Positions 22,499 to 35,218 of a stretch of DNA of 64,000 nucleotides are shown one piece after another. Each line of letters opens with the position of its first letter. Within the stretch, counting starts at the first letter, position 1. Origin of the DNA: Sphagnum compactum (Eukaryota; Bryophyta; Sphagnopsida; Sphagnales); NCBI GenBank assembly GCA_965153455.1, contig OZ234493.1, forward strand, positions 11,274,213-11,338,212, given 5' to 3'. The notes under the pieces were generated by a model. That model ran no database searches. It was not told the DNA's origin and worked only from the letters and a program-made list of their open reading frames with translations. Made by a program: the position numbers and the translations under genes.

Positions 22499-24479
22499 CA
22501 AATGTATTGGAATTTCTTCATGAAACCCTTGGGAGTCATGAGCTTTGGTTTTGAACTCTTGACCTCACATAATTGAGGGAAATATTTGCATCCAATTTTC
22601 AACTTGCATGTTATGAACCAATTCATTATATCCAAAATACCATGAAAATTTATTTTTGATAATTGTAAAGGTTTTTTGGTTGTTACACTTGAAAAACTTT
22701 CGACCTTCAACCCATTAACCCATTTTGGATCGTGAACTCATTGTTCTTGTCTTGAATGAAAAGATCACTTGATACTCATTAACCCTAAAAAAAAAAAACC
22801 AAATCAAAATTGTTCTTCCTTTCACATAAAGAACCCCTTGTTCATTTTGAAGACTTAACCAAACATGAGAATCAATTAGGTACTTAGGGAATGTTGCATG
22901 GTATTGCATGATTATCGCCTCCATTACAAAATGTTGCCATTCATATTTGAATTGAGTTGCATTAAATGATGTCAAGTTGGCATGCCCCTTGTACTTTAGG
23001 TTAGACACATGCTACAAGGGTTGGAACAAAAGGTCACAAATCTAAATCCACAAACAAAACCTTAAAACCTTTTAAATTTTTTCAACCTTTAACCATTTTA
23101 AATTAGGTTTCCAATCCATTTTTTTAAATTAGGTTCAAAGCCATATATATATATATAGAAAAGACAAAGAATGAATAGTGTTTTCTTAGTCCCCATGAAG
23201 AATGGGTTTTGAATCATGTTTCAGATCATTTGTGCTTATCCATGGATGGGTTCAATAGGGGGGAAAAAAACCAAACCAATGAAATGAAAAAGATAAAATT
23301 CAAAAAATAAAATAAAATCACAAAGTAACAAAATGAATAAAAGAAACCAATAAATATTGCAAATATTTAGCCCTTTTATTGAATATCTATAACTTAATGG
23401 GTACAAACCTTTTACAAAATAATAATGATTTTGTAACGAATTTCACAAATCCTTAAAGGCATGCCAATTCTATTGGCTTTGGAATGTGAAACACACACAT
23501 GATTAACAAATGTAACAATGAAATTAACCACACATCTTTTTTGTGTTTAATAATATCACAAATTAAATAAAAACAAAATACATGCATGATGCATTCCATG
23601 CCAATGTCTTGTTGGAACTATAGGTTCCCATGAGATTAACAATCCCATGAATGTTTAAAGGTTTAATCAAACATTCACACAAAATAGATGCCCCATAATA
23701 TGCGTGTGTTATTTTGTCATGTATTCATCTCCTTATATATTTTGCACAAAAATTTGATTGTTTTTATTAACATAAATGATACAAGTTCAATGTTAGTATG
23801 GTTCCAATATGCCTCATAATGACCATTAATTATTTTTTTGGTTTTAAACTTGCATTAAAATGTGAAGTTGAAACTAGTGTTGGCTTATTATTATTATTTT
23901 ATACCTAGTCAAGGTAAGTTTTTTAAAAGAAAAAAAAGATCACAAAATGTATTAATATATTTATTAAATGTAAAAAAATAACACTAGCAATTATCAATTT
24001 TAGTGCCAATGTAACAACCTTGATTATCAATTTATTTGGTGATAACCACTGAACATGCATAAGGGTTGGTTTTTGAATGCTTGCCATGAAAACTAATGGT
24101 ATATTACTTAGGTAAAGGTAATTCATGTTCTTTTTCAAAAAAATTCCATTATGTGGCATTATTTTCAAAAATTTGAAGTTCAATTTTAAAGTTTAATGAT
24201 TGATAGTTGGACAAGTAGGTTATCAATATAAATAGCTTTTAAAAATTTAAGGATTGATAGCATAGTTATATTGAAAATTACAAACATCTAGATAGGTTAT
24301 CAATGTTTAAAAATTCAATAAGTGATGGTTATTAAAATTCTTGTTGATTCTTAATTTATTTCATACCAAACTAACTTTTAACAAAAAATTACATAGGATT
24401 TTTTAGCAACTCATTTAGTTCAAACTCCATAGAAATTAAAACAATAATATATGTTTTACTATAATGCATTCATTTTGTT

Positions 24480-25215
24480 ACAACAAATTTTCTAAGGTTG
24501 TCAGTTTTCTTTTTGAGCTTTTCTCATTATGTCTTGACCTTTTTTATAATGTTTTCGCTATTTTCTTCCCTCTTGAATACTCTCGTTATGTTTCAATTAC
24601 TTTCAAGTCGTTTTTTCAAACCCTTTTTCTGTGTTTAAGTTCTAGATTTTCATCATGTCTTAATTCCACTAATTGTGTATTGATTCATTTTTTGCCTTTT
24701 GTTTCCTTTCATAATGTTTGGGTTCTTCTCATTGCATTTCAACTCCTTTCATTGCATTCAACCTCCTTTCATTATGTTTGGGCTTCTTTCATCATATCAT
24801 GAATCCTATTTTGCCTTTTGATTCCTTTCATTGTCTTTGGACTCCTCTCCTACAGTTCAATTCTTTTCATCATGTTTCAACTCTTTTCATTGTGTATTAA
24901 CTATCTCTTGATTTTTTTCCCTTCTTTTTTGTTTTCTGACTTGTATATTTCAATTCTTTTTTTGCCTTTCGATTCCTCTCATAATATTTTGACTTCATTT
25001 ATTATGTTTTAGCCATTTTTTTGTCCCTTGGTTCTTTTCATTGTGTTTTGATTATTTTTTTGGTCTTTCAACTCCTTTTATTTTGTCAAAGTTATTATCT
25101 TGATTTTCAACCCCTTTCATTGTGTTTTAGTTATTATTTTGATTTTTTCATTATCTCGCAACTTTTATCATAATTTCTTAGTTCCTTTCATTATGTTTCA
25201 ATTATTTTCAACATT
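24480..25215 (+). repeat. Pyrimidine-biased degenerate minisatellite
   Basis: About 700 bp with marked strand asymmetry (T and C on the plus strand). It consists of irregular repeats around CTCCTTTCATTATGTTT, with variants such as CTTTTCATTGTGTTT and TTGCCTTTYGATTCC every ~20-50 bp. The open frames translate Phe/Leu/Ser-rich strings and are unlikely to be coding. Confidence 0.7.
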
Positions 25216-25764
25216 CTTATTTTAATTAATAACATGTTGAAAGGTGAAAACTATATGTTTAAAAAATAACAATTTTATATAACCATGACATTTCTTAATC
25301 ATTATTATGATGTGTGTGATTTGATTTTTCATTAAGGGAGAAACATTAATGTACATAATTATGGAGTAATACAAAAATAAATTTAAAAATGATTTAAACT
25401 CATCATACATGACATACAAAACACTTTGACAACTTTGAAAAATAACATTCACTACAAAAAATCACGATTTCTCAAAAGGTTCAACTTGATTAAAGTGTTC
25501 ACATTAACAAAAGGATGTTCATTTTGATGAAAGGCATAGAGCATGAAAAACACATATTCTTTTGATTGGTTTTTTTACTAAAGTGACCATTTTGACCAAA
25601 TGTTAAATCATACATTTAGTCAAGAAGGACAAATTTTTTAAATGGTTCATCAAGGTTCCCATGGCTTAATTACTCAGCCATACTGAATGGCCATGCTTAA
25701 TCAAATTGGCCATATTAATTTGGTTAGTTAGCCTATTTACTATGCCTATTAAATTATTTACGTA

Positions 25765-25980
25765 TTCACCTACCTACCTACCTACTGACCTACCATCTAC
25801 CTACCTATGTTTTACCTACCTATTATTATTTACCTACTATCTACCAAAGTTACCTATTTATCTACCTACCTGCCTATATATTCATCTATTTACATACCTA
25901 TTATCTACTTACGTACCTATCTATTTATCTATCTACTTATTATCTACCTACCTACCTATCTACCTAGTTAGGTATCTATT
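25765..25980 (+). repeat. (CTAC)n-type degenerate microsatellite
   Basis: About 215 bp of CTAC/CTAT tetramers. The same tetramer family occurs at 5510-5640 and 37778-37806, and as TAGG at about 637-656. Confidence 0.9.
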
Positions 25981-26096
25981 AATGTACTTATGAAAAAATT
26001 TGAAGTTCAAATGTTGTTATACATATTGATAAAAAAAATTAATGGAAGTTCAAGGAAACATGTTAAATGCATTTAAGATCATATTATTTTGCAAAG

Positions 26097-26160
26097 TGAT
26101 GGGGTGGTATGATGGTTAAAACATTCAGGTGAAACCAAGGAAACCAAAGTTCAATCCCCT
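26097..26160 (+). mobile_element. tRNA-like SINE head (candidate)
   Basis: A box-A-like GTGGTATGATGGTTAA is followed, at about the spacing expected of a tRNA-derived pol III promoter, by a B-box-like AAGTTCAATCCCC. The surrounding sequence (GGGGTGG at the 5' side) resembles the 5' region of plant SINEs. It does not fold into a full tRNA by eye: the acceptor stem is not evident and no anticodon is assignable. I therefore call a SINE head rather than a tRNA gene. The 3' end and target-site duplication were not found. Confidence 0.45.
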
Positions 26161-28800
26161 TTACCAACATATAATGTGTGGAACATGTATATTCATATAT
26201 ATACCATGTACATGCATGTAAATGTATAATATTTAGGTGGGTTGATTAGTAAGTAGGTGGCCATGGTGAGTAAGTAGGTCATGGGCGGTGGGTAGAAACG
26301 TACTTACTATTTATTTATTTTTTTAATTTTTATATTTACGGTTTGAGTTTTTTATTAATTAAATTTGTTTGGTTGCCTGATTTTTTGTTCGATTTGACTA
26401 GTCAAACTTACCATTTTATGACTAGTCAAAAAAATCACCAATCAAGTTTGACGTGTTCAAATCGACTTGTTCAATATGACTAAATGACCAAATTGACCAA
26501 ATGTCAAAATGACTTTTTTGTTTAATTTTTCAGTTTAATAAACTGTGATCTCTTGTAATGATTGAAAATCTGAAAATCAATGATTGACACAAATATTTAC
26601 TTAAATAAACATTATGACATGTATTGTGAACAAATGATATTCATGTTGCTTCATGTGAAATGCAATATGTATAGTTTGTTTCATTAACATTGCATTATTA
26701 CTATCATTTCACATCAAATTCAACAATATGTGCGACATGATGCACTAACATTGCAAAAAACACACAACTAATGCTCAAATGCCAATGTAAAAAATTAAAT
26801 ATTTTTTAACATTTGATGAACCCTTGCATCGATATGCCATTTTTTCAACTGTGTTATTTTCATTTTTATTATGTTAGTTGATTTAATCTTCAAAATATAC
26901 CTTGAAATAGTCATATATAAGTATTGAATTTTCTTTCTTTTGTCTATGAATATAAAGTTATGTCATACAATTTATTGTAACAAAATTTACGATGCATGGA
27001 TTTGTTTTTCATGATTCATAATTATTTGGAACCATCAATTGTGCAAATCCATAAATAGAATATGGGTCTTGGGATTATATTTTGATGTTTTGTTAAACCT
27101 CAAATCCAAATTTGCAAGGATTTTCAATTGAATATCCAAAGGCATGATCATAAAAAATTGTCATATCATTTATCATATGCGAAAATAGTGTAGTCAAAAT
27201 GATTCACGAATCAATTGATCAAAATAATTATTGTATAAAAACTTATAATGTGTTGAATATTTGTTTAAAATTTTGAATATTTTGTAAAATAATCTCATCA
27301 AACAATTTGACAAATAGAGTCACAAAAAGGAAGGAAGCATAATGCAAAATCATAAACAAAGTGTGAGAAAAAAAATTCAATATCCCCCTTTCCTTTATCC
27401 CCTCCAAAAGTTTGCATCAAGCAAAGAAAGTGACAATGAATCAATGTGTGCTAAATTTAATTTCAAGAATATATAAAACATTAACATGTAACTAAATGCA
27501 TTTTTATTGGTGTTATGCAATTAGGCAATAACTTTGAACATTTTTTAGATTGCGAGTTAATTAACCAACATGAACAATAATTTGTTTGACAAATTTTCTT
27601 TGATTTTTTCATAATAAACTAGTGAAAAGAAACACGTTTAAATTGTTTTTACTATTATTACAACTTCCAAAAACATAAAGGGTAATGTATATGAACATTC
27701 ATAAAAAATAAAGAGATTTAGAAACATTTATAAATTGTTTGTCACTTCTTGACATGATTTAAGAAACATAAAAAATAAAATGGAACATTTCTATTTTAAT
27801 ATTATCATTTACAAAAATTATTGCAATATTGTAAGTCCATGGCAAAATTTTATTGCACAGTCCTATGAAATATTATATGATTAAGCTTCCAAGTCTTTTG
27901 TTTTTTGTTCTTGTTGATTTCAATCATGGATGCAATAATCTTTTTTAGTTTTGAAAACTCTCTTGATCAAAATTCATTTAATTATAATCGAATTATTAAA
28001 ACAATGATTCTTAGTTTATTGAAGGTGTAATGTTTTTATAACCATTAGCATTTGTAAAAATTGGTTTTATAAATTGTACCTTTATATCTTTGAGAAATAA
28101 CAATGGGAACAAAAAATATTTTGGACTTTCAAATTTGTTTTTGGAATATGCTCTATTGCTTGTAAAGGTTCAATGCTCAACACTTAATTACACATTGATG
28201 AAATTTCAAAAAACAATTTGCATGTTTTTAAAAAGAAAAAACATTCGTGTGATTCCGTGTTTTTTTTTTTTGGTCAAAAGAGATTTGTCAAATGTGCACA
28301 ATTCCTTTTAAATATTGGAATGTATCTTAATATTTTAAAATAGGGGGAAAAAAAAAAGTTTGCAAATTTTTTTATTTGTATGTACAAATGTAAACTTACT
28401 ATTGATTTTTGGTTCAAAAGTGTTTTGTGCTTTCAAAATCATGAATTTGGAAGTCATCCTTTCACAAATGTTATTCATTCCTTCATGCTAAAAACCATGA
28501 TGCATAATATACATGATAGAAGTGTCAAGATTTTATTAAAAAACTACTTATATTTAAGTTATACAAATTATAAACTACGTATCGAAAAATGCACAATTTC
28601 AGATAATAAACCAACATATGAACATCATGTATCAATATCTTTCATGAGAATAGAGAAATCTCCGTTCTCCCGATGAAGAAGAAACAGCAAGGCTAACACT
28701 TCCTCAGGAAGCCACAGAAAGAACCAAACAAGGGAAGACAAAAAACCAAACAAAAAACCAAAAAAACACACACACGGGTATGAACAAAAGTGCCAGTCAT

Positions 28801-29845
28801 CATGTATCAAATAAAGTCCTTAGAAAATAAAGCGGAGTAGAATAGAAAATACTCTGGATTAAGGCATATACACAATAATAGGGAACCAATGCCACCAAAA
28901 ATTATTGCTTCATAAACCTTTTCAGCCAGTTCTCAAGACCCATATTGATAATAGGTTACAGACCAGGGTTGCACACGTACATTTATACAACTGGTTTAAT
29001 CACACTATGGTCCTCATATCACCCTGTTTTGTCATGGTTCAACAAAATACATTTCATCCTGCCAAGAAATTCCTAGTAAAGAGTTTTGCTGAATAACCAA
29101 GACCAACATCGTAGCGAGCAAGACCACACACCATAGCTATGTCATTCTTGTGTCAGCTCCAACAAGATGTAAACATAGACACAAGAATGATTGTAGTTAT
29201 AATTTTACAAGGGTCATTGACATAGTGTCACAAAATCTTACCTTCATTATGAACACGGCGGCGGTGACTAGTTGACATGACTTCTGCCATTGACTTCATC
29301 ATCAGCTCCCAAATGTCCATGTGAATGAAGTACCTATATAACAATCTGCCAAACATTTCCAGCGAAGTATTATACAAAAAATTGCATCCTGAGTTTCTGT
29401 CACATTTCCAGAAGCAACAGGAAGACTTGGTTATGATGTTGAGTCAAGACACAATGTACATTGCTGGCAGGTAACACAACTCCTTAATGAAAATTCAACA
29501 CAAAGCTCCACGTCTTTGAACAGTCCTAGGTAAAGCAAATTGTATCCCTTGTATGTTGGTGCCCAGCTCTCTAATAATCAAGTGGGACATTTTTGCATCT
29601 CGTTCATTTACACATGATGTGACATTGGCTGAGCAAGTAGCGCATTTGGGCACATCTGCTCTCAACAGCAACCCAAAATGGCATATTACCTACTATTGAA
29701 CTCTCAATTCAGTTCATCAACACTACAATCTTTCATCAAGCAACTAGTGCTTTTCCTTATCAGCTCAGAAAATGTACTCACAACCCACTGTATAAGTATG
29801 TTAGGCCAATTCTCTTTCAACTCCCCAAATTAATTTACTCCCCTT
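28801..29845. other. 3' flank and probable 3' UTR of the ethylene receptor gene
   Basis: Composition is nearer to genic than in the desert to the left, and the region abuts the receptor stop codon. It contains a 13-bp perfect inverted repeat (29142-29154 with 29178-29190, arm TCATTCTTGTGTC) with a 23-nt loop. No coding exon is supported. Confidence 0.45.
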
Positions 29846-32821
29846 TCATTTGCCTCGTGCTCTCCAATGATTATCATTGACAGATCCAACATCTAAAAGT
29901 TCTGTCAGAACAACCCGCATCTTCTCCAGTGAAATGGGCTTGAGAATGACCCGGTCCATTCCCAAGCTTAGACACCGTTCCCGGGTTGCCATATCTGTGT
30001 TGGCGGTGAGAGCAACAAGTAGAGGCCGCTCATGCCTAGCAAACTTTTCTTGAATGCGAATAGCAACTTCATACCCATCCATGTCAGGCATGCATACATC
30101 CAGTAACAGAACTTGGAATGACTGGCCCGGCTGGGAAATAACTTGTAAACATTCCCGGCCAGAGCTGACTACTGTAACCTCACAGCCAAGCCGCATCAGC
30201 AATCCCCTTGTCACCATCCGGTTCACTCTGGAAACAACAACAATATCAGCCAACAGGAACAAGAACATCTGTAGTGAACCTAAATAGAATGCAGAGGAAA
30301 ATTTACTCATGCTTACCCATTATCATCAGTGACTAGAACTCTGACACCACTGAAGTCAGTGCGCAGATGGGTTGATTGTTGTACAGTTGCTGATTGGCGG
30401 TCCAGCTCATTTGGATGCTCTGGAAGACCAAGCTTCACCACAAAAGTAACAACTGTCCCCTTCCCAATACCTTCACTCTCCACCCATATATGGCCATCCA
30501 TCAAATTCACAAACCTGCAGCAGGCAAAGCGAACCACCCATTCCATGACTCACAATTCATCCATCAAAAACTCACTGTTTGAATAGAAGATGCTATCTTT
30601 CTTGTTGATGTGGTTATGATCATACCTCTTGCAAATTGCTAAACCAAGGCCTGTGCCACCATAGTTCCTGGTGGTAGTTGAGTCAGCTTGCAAAAACTTG
30701 TTGAAAAGCTTTGGAATATCTTGGGGATCGAGACCCACACCTGTGTCACGCACCTGGATCCCACAGTGCATTGCGGTTCAACAATGACAACCTTGAATTT
30801 GACATCTTCTCAGAATGTAGCAATCCATGAACAGACAATAAGGAGGATGCTTAAAAATTCTAGATTGAAGGAGTGAGACACAAAGATGACAACAAAAGGC
30901 CCACCAAAAAAAGATAACCAGAGGGATAGTACCTCCACTCTAATATAGCAGTGCTGCTCTCCCTGCATGGGATGGAATTCAGGCACCAAAGGATCCACCG
31001 TATGCTCTGGTCTCTCTAGGCAAACTTTGATTGAAATGCTGCCCTCCTTTGTGAACTTGACAGCATTGCCAACTACATTTAGAGCTGTCTGCATTAGGCG
31101 CTTGTCATCACCAACAACAATAGGTGGAAGACCTGGTGCTAACGTTAGGGAGACTTGAAGCTTCTTCAATGAAGTTATAGGTTTCACTAAATTCCTCACC
31201 TGCACACATCCAAGCATTAACATTTGGAATCAAAAAGACTGACATTGAAATTTACAACTGAAGAATCTTGCATCTGTGAAGAATTCACTTTTGTGCCACC
31301 CCCAAAAATTCTATTATTCCAGATGCACAGTGACAACTAGACTACCACTGGACATAACAAAACAAGAATGAAGCTTACATCGATAAAAATCTGAGGGAGC
31401 TTGAAAGTGTTCATGTCAAGCTCCAGACTGCCATCTTCCAGGCGAGAGAGGTCCAACACATCATTGATGAGAGTGGCTAGGAGGTTACTACTCTTGAGAA
31501 CAGTGTCCACCATCGACCGCTGTTCGGGAGTCAATTCTGTTTCCTGCAATAGAGAAGACAGTGCAATGATGGCATGCATGGGTGTGCGCATTTCATGGTT
31601 CATGACAGCCAAGAAATCATTCCGAGCACAGATTGCTGTCTCTGCTTCTCGCCTCGCCATATCCAGTTGCACATTCTGTTCCATCAGAAGATCCCTCGCT
31701 TGCATTGTTTCCTCCAGTATCGCAGCATGGGAAAGTGCCACTGCTACCTGCAGCGAAACCACAGCTTCAATATACCTTTCAGATGGAAGAACCTGTGTTT
31801 CTTCAATAGTAGCAGATTTTTGTTTCTTCTTGCACAACAAAAATCCTTGCAAACTACAACCAGACCTGTCACAGACGAGAATGTCAAAGAGAGGCAGAAG
31901 GTTCTCAGTTCTCACCTGATCGGCCACAACTTCCACAAGCTCGAGTTCATAGACATGCCATCTGCGAGCGCTATCAGAGGGCAACATGAGAACCATGAGC
32001 GCGAACGGCCGCTTGCTGGAATCCGGCCAATCTCCGGGATGGAAATTGGTCAAATGGAGGAGCGGAACACGAACAGCGACGACATCTCCGATCACGTACT
32101 TGCCTTGTCGAGGCCGACTGATACAAACAGGGCTGTTGGGCGAGATGACGACGGCGCGATTACTGCTAAACACTTGCTTGATAGTTGTGTGATGAATCGG
32201 AACAGTAATAAGACCGAAATCGGTTTGTCGCAGAGTGTGTGAGAGTTGCACCTCTTGTCCATTCTTGGTAGGCATCCAGAGGTTACATTCTTCCAGAGAA
32301 AGGGTCTTACCTAACTCGACGAGCGTGGTTTTGAGAATTGTGTTCTTGTCCAACGTGCTACGGATCTCGTGAGTGAGCATACGCACATGACGACCGGTTT
32401 CTTCTTGTGTGCGTATCAGTCCCATTTCCCGATCAAGTTCCGCGGCTTTGTTCTTCAAGAAAAGCTCGCGTGTCTTGACGCTAAGCAAGTCCGGGATAAT
32501 ATGTACCAGCATGAGCGCCGTTGCACATGAAACCACGGCCGTGAAGATCTTGGCCACTGTCAATACAACCGCCACGGCTCGCGTGTGCGCACTGAAGGTC
32601 CACAAGTTGATGAAGTGCGTGGCTCCGCAGAGAACGATGAAGGCACCGAACTGAACCAAAACCCATCGGTATGGGAAAATAGCCGATTTCTTCACAAAAT
32701 AGATCAGCTCTAATGGAATCGAGAAATACGCCAACGCTATGAAGAAATCTGAGATGTATTGATATCGCATGAGCAGATCGTCCGGAGGCCATGCCGGCTC
32801 CACACAGTTGCATAACTCCAT
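29846..32821 (-). CDS. ETR1: Ethylene receptor, ETR1-type hybrid histidine kinase
   Basis: Six exons: 32821-31916, 31747-31379, 31199-30933, 30753-30626, 30514-30317 and 30227-29846, giving 749 residues. The start is the first ATG, placing MELCNC at the N-terminus with the dimer-forming Cys4/Cys6. Three N-terminal membrane helices carry Asp25, Cys65 and His69, at the same numbers as the copper and ethylene ligands of Arabidopsis ETR1. A GAF domain (~158-305) follows. The histidine kinase has His353 in NHEMRTPMH, an N-box (NVVGNAVKF) and glycine boxes ([14 protein letters not shown]). The receiver domain (~615-740) has the DD pair, phospho-acceptor Asp666 (LLLDVCMPD) and Lys in ILKPIS. The kinase motifs are intact, so it is a subfamily-1 receptor of the ER/Golgi membrane that represses ethylene responses through CTR1. 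Intron 1 is in frame and stop-free. Confidence 0.97.
31748..31915 (-). other. Stop-free in-frame intron of the ethylene receptor
   Basis: The 168-nt intron 1 has donor CAG-GTGAGA and acceptor CTGCAG-GTAGC, phase 0, and 56 sense codons with no stop. Retention would insert 56 residues between the GAF domain and the kinase coiled-coil without changing the frame. Other ETR1 proteins join these modules directly (VVADQ to VAVALSHAA), so I treat it as an intron. Confidence 0.85.
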
Positions 32822-33640
32822 CTCCTTCGTCTCCACATCCCCCCAAAACCCTCTCTCTCATCTACTTCTCCACATCCCCTCTTCTCTCCCAAAAAAAAAT
32901 TCCAAAAAAAACCACCCAAAAAAAAAAGCTACTCTTGTTCCTCCTTCTTCAAATATTCTCTCACAGAAACCTTGCACAAAAACACTAAAAAGAACTTCTG
33001 CAAATGCTCGTCGCGAGGAGCTCGAGAAACACTGGGACGATTGCACGAAGAAACTTGTGTGGTGGACTAAGTGCTTGCGAGTCCCGTCCAGGAAGGAGTC
33101 TGGAAACATTTACTTATTACTTATTACTTATTACCACAAGTGAAAAAACAATTACTTAAGGTAATTAACATTTTCTTTTAGAAAAATACTAAATATTAAA
33201 TTAAATTTTCTTTCAGTGAATTAGGGCTTCCAAAATATTTTCAAAATTATGGTGCACAATAATAATAATAATAATAATAATAATGATAATAATATCCTTT
33301 TTTTAAAGAAAAAATTCTTTTTATTTTCCATAACTATTGTGGTACCAGGGATTTTTATTTTTATTTTATTTTTGTCAAATTTGTTAGGTATGTGGGGATT
33401 TTCATTTTCATTTTCATTTTAAAATTTTTAAATTTTGGAAAAGAGAATTGTTCGAGAGGGTAAAAGACACACACACGGATTTCTGAAATTTTTTACCCCC
33501 CCGTTCATTTCGGGTAAATTCTAAATAATGACAAGTGGCTAGCAGGAAAGATGACAAGTGGCCATGTACTTGTTACTTTGCAGTGAATAGAAGTAAATTT
33601 GGTTCCGTGAAATGGTTAAAACAATTCACCAGTGAAAAGT
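32822..33640. other. 5' leader and promoter region of the ethylene receptor gene
   Basis: The first ~250 bp upstream of the receptor ATG are GC-moderate and leader-like, with C- and A-rich tracts at 32880-32940. An AT-rich stretch with an (ATA)n tract at 33260-33293 follows. No TATA element can be assigned with confidence. Confidence 0.4.
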
Positions 33641-35218
33641 TACCAGAGTTTTAGGGTTTGGCGCTCTCGGAAAACAGCGAAATGTGTGCGTGTGTTTTTT
33701 CGCTTTCGTGAATTTTGTTTTGAGGTTAGTGCGAATTAGTCTTTTCTTCTATTTAGGGTTTTAAAAGATCTTTTAGGGTTCTGTCCTTCAGTTTTTCTAA
33801 AAATTAATTTTAAAAATTTGATTGTTTTGGTGGGGTTTTCTAGTAAGAATCTGCCAAAAGCTTCTCCTCCAAGCGCGTCTTTCGTGTTCGCTTTGCTGTC
33901 GTTTCGGCTGCGAGCAGGCTACTAGACTACACTTGATCGAAGGGGTTCATTGGAATTGCGTAACACCCCCGCTGGTGATGAGCTCTGACCAAGACAGTTG
34001 AACAGTGTCTTGGGGGAAAACTTTGTTGCTGGTAATGTATGGTCAGAGCTAGGGAGTATTTTTAGGGCTCTGCTTTTACCATCTACAGGGGTGATGCAAG
34101 ATGGAGCACGCAATGCGGGGAAGGTGTGTGATGTGGGGCCTGCCTGGAGAAGCGTAGCATTGTTGTTCAGCAAATCATGGCAGCTTTTCTTCGTGGATGA
34201 AGGTCTGACACTTTTGTGAGCTATGACTCTCTCTCATAAGGTCATCACTGACTACTCATTGTCATGTGATCCTTCACGTTTTGTTGCTGTGGAGATTTCT
34301 CTGCAAATTTCATGGTTTTCAGAAAATTCTCTGCCTGCTTTTGTGGATCAACCGTTTTGATAAATCACAAAATCTGTTTGCCAAATTCAAAGCTTGTTCC
34401 CTGGAAGATTTCACATTTTCTGCTGCTGGTTTGCCCCAATTGCCGGGCTGATGTATCTATCTCCTAAAGATTTTTGACAATTGTGCAAGATGCTGAAGCT
34501 GGCCTCACAGCCAAACAAATAAAAAGAAGTAAGTCTATTGCAAAGTGGAAAGTTCAAGAGTTGGGGTTCCTGTTGGAGATGTTTATGGTCTCTTTTTGTT
34601 GTTTGGTCAGAAGTCTCAATATCCTTCACAACAGGTGTGATTTAGGGTTTAAGGTCTATTCAAGTTTTTTTACAGAGCAGCATTACATATCGTTCCGGAC
34701 ATTATCTGTCACATTTGACACTTGAGAATCTAAGATGTGTGGAATCAAAAAAAGTCTTCATTTGGGAAGATGAAGTTTGCTGCTGAGACAAACAAAGATG
34801 AAAGGTGAGCACTGTCTGTAATAAACCCTGCTCCAACTCTTGCTCACAGAGTTGTAAAGAATGACAATACTTCAATCAAGAGCGAGGAGAAAAACCTGGT
34901 GAAGTTTTGAGCCCCTGGAAGCATGTGAGCCACCTTCAATCAGCTCAAGACTGTATGTCTTCAAGTATGGCACAATGCACTGAAAGGCAGCAGTGAAGAG
35001 TTGCAGACATCCCAACTGACCATTCATCATGTAGCAAGTATAACATCATTTGAGAAAAGACTTCATGGTTGATTATTATCACCTGGTCACATTAACATTG
35101 GTTTTAGAAATGAATGTGCATGATCACCTTCTGGGTAACAAAAAAAATTACTAGAAAAAAGAATCATGGATTTGTAGTGGTACACTGTTTCTACCAAGTT
35201 TAGAAATGGAAAATTACA
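33641..35218 (+). other. Gene-like plus-strand region, possible non-coding transcript
   Basis: 33650-33920 has CpG-rich, leader-like sequence divergent from the ethylene receptor. Downstream there are plausible plus-strand donors (AGAA-GTAAGT near 34528; GAAAG-GTGAGC near 34805) but no recognisable protein. 33979-34056 has outer inverted arms AGCTCTGACC and GGTCAGAGCT enclosing an inner CCAAGAC/GTCTTGG pair. It may be a non-coding RNA, a gene with very short exons or a decayed gene. Confidence 0.35.

Larger units (their letters stand above)
21831..28800. other. AT-rich gene desert
   Basis: Seven kilobases without a supportable coding exon on either strand. The contents are A/T-rich sequence, short duplications, a pyrimidine-biased degenerate array (24.5-25.2 kb), a CTAC tract (25.77-25.98 kb) and one tRNA-like SINE head. 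No transposon protein motif is seen in any frame, so any elements here are non-autonomous or too decayed to recognise by eye. Confidence 0.65.

Noticed and set aside
25706-25993. 95-codon plus-strand Tyr/Leu/Thr-rich ORF
   Set aside because: Translation of the CTAC/CTAT microsatellite.
26097-26160. Functional tRNA gene
   Set aside because: Box-like motifs are present but the acceptor and anticodon stems do not form by eye, so a SINE head is the better reading.
31748-31915. Treating the open intron as part of the normal ethylene receptor
   Set aside because: Consensus splice sites and the exact join of conserved sequence on both sides support an intron; retention is kept only as a hypothesis.
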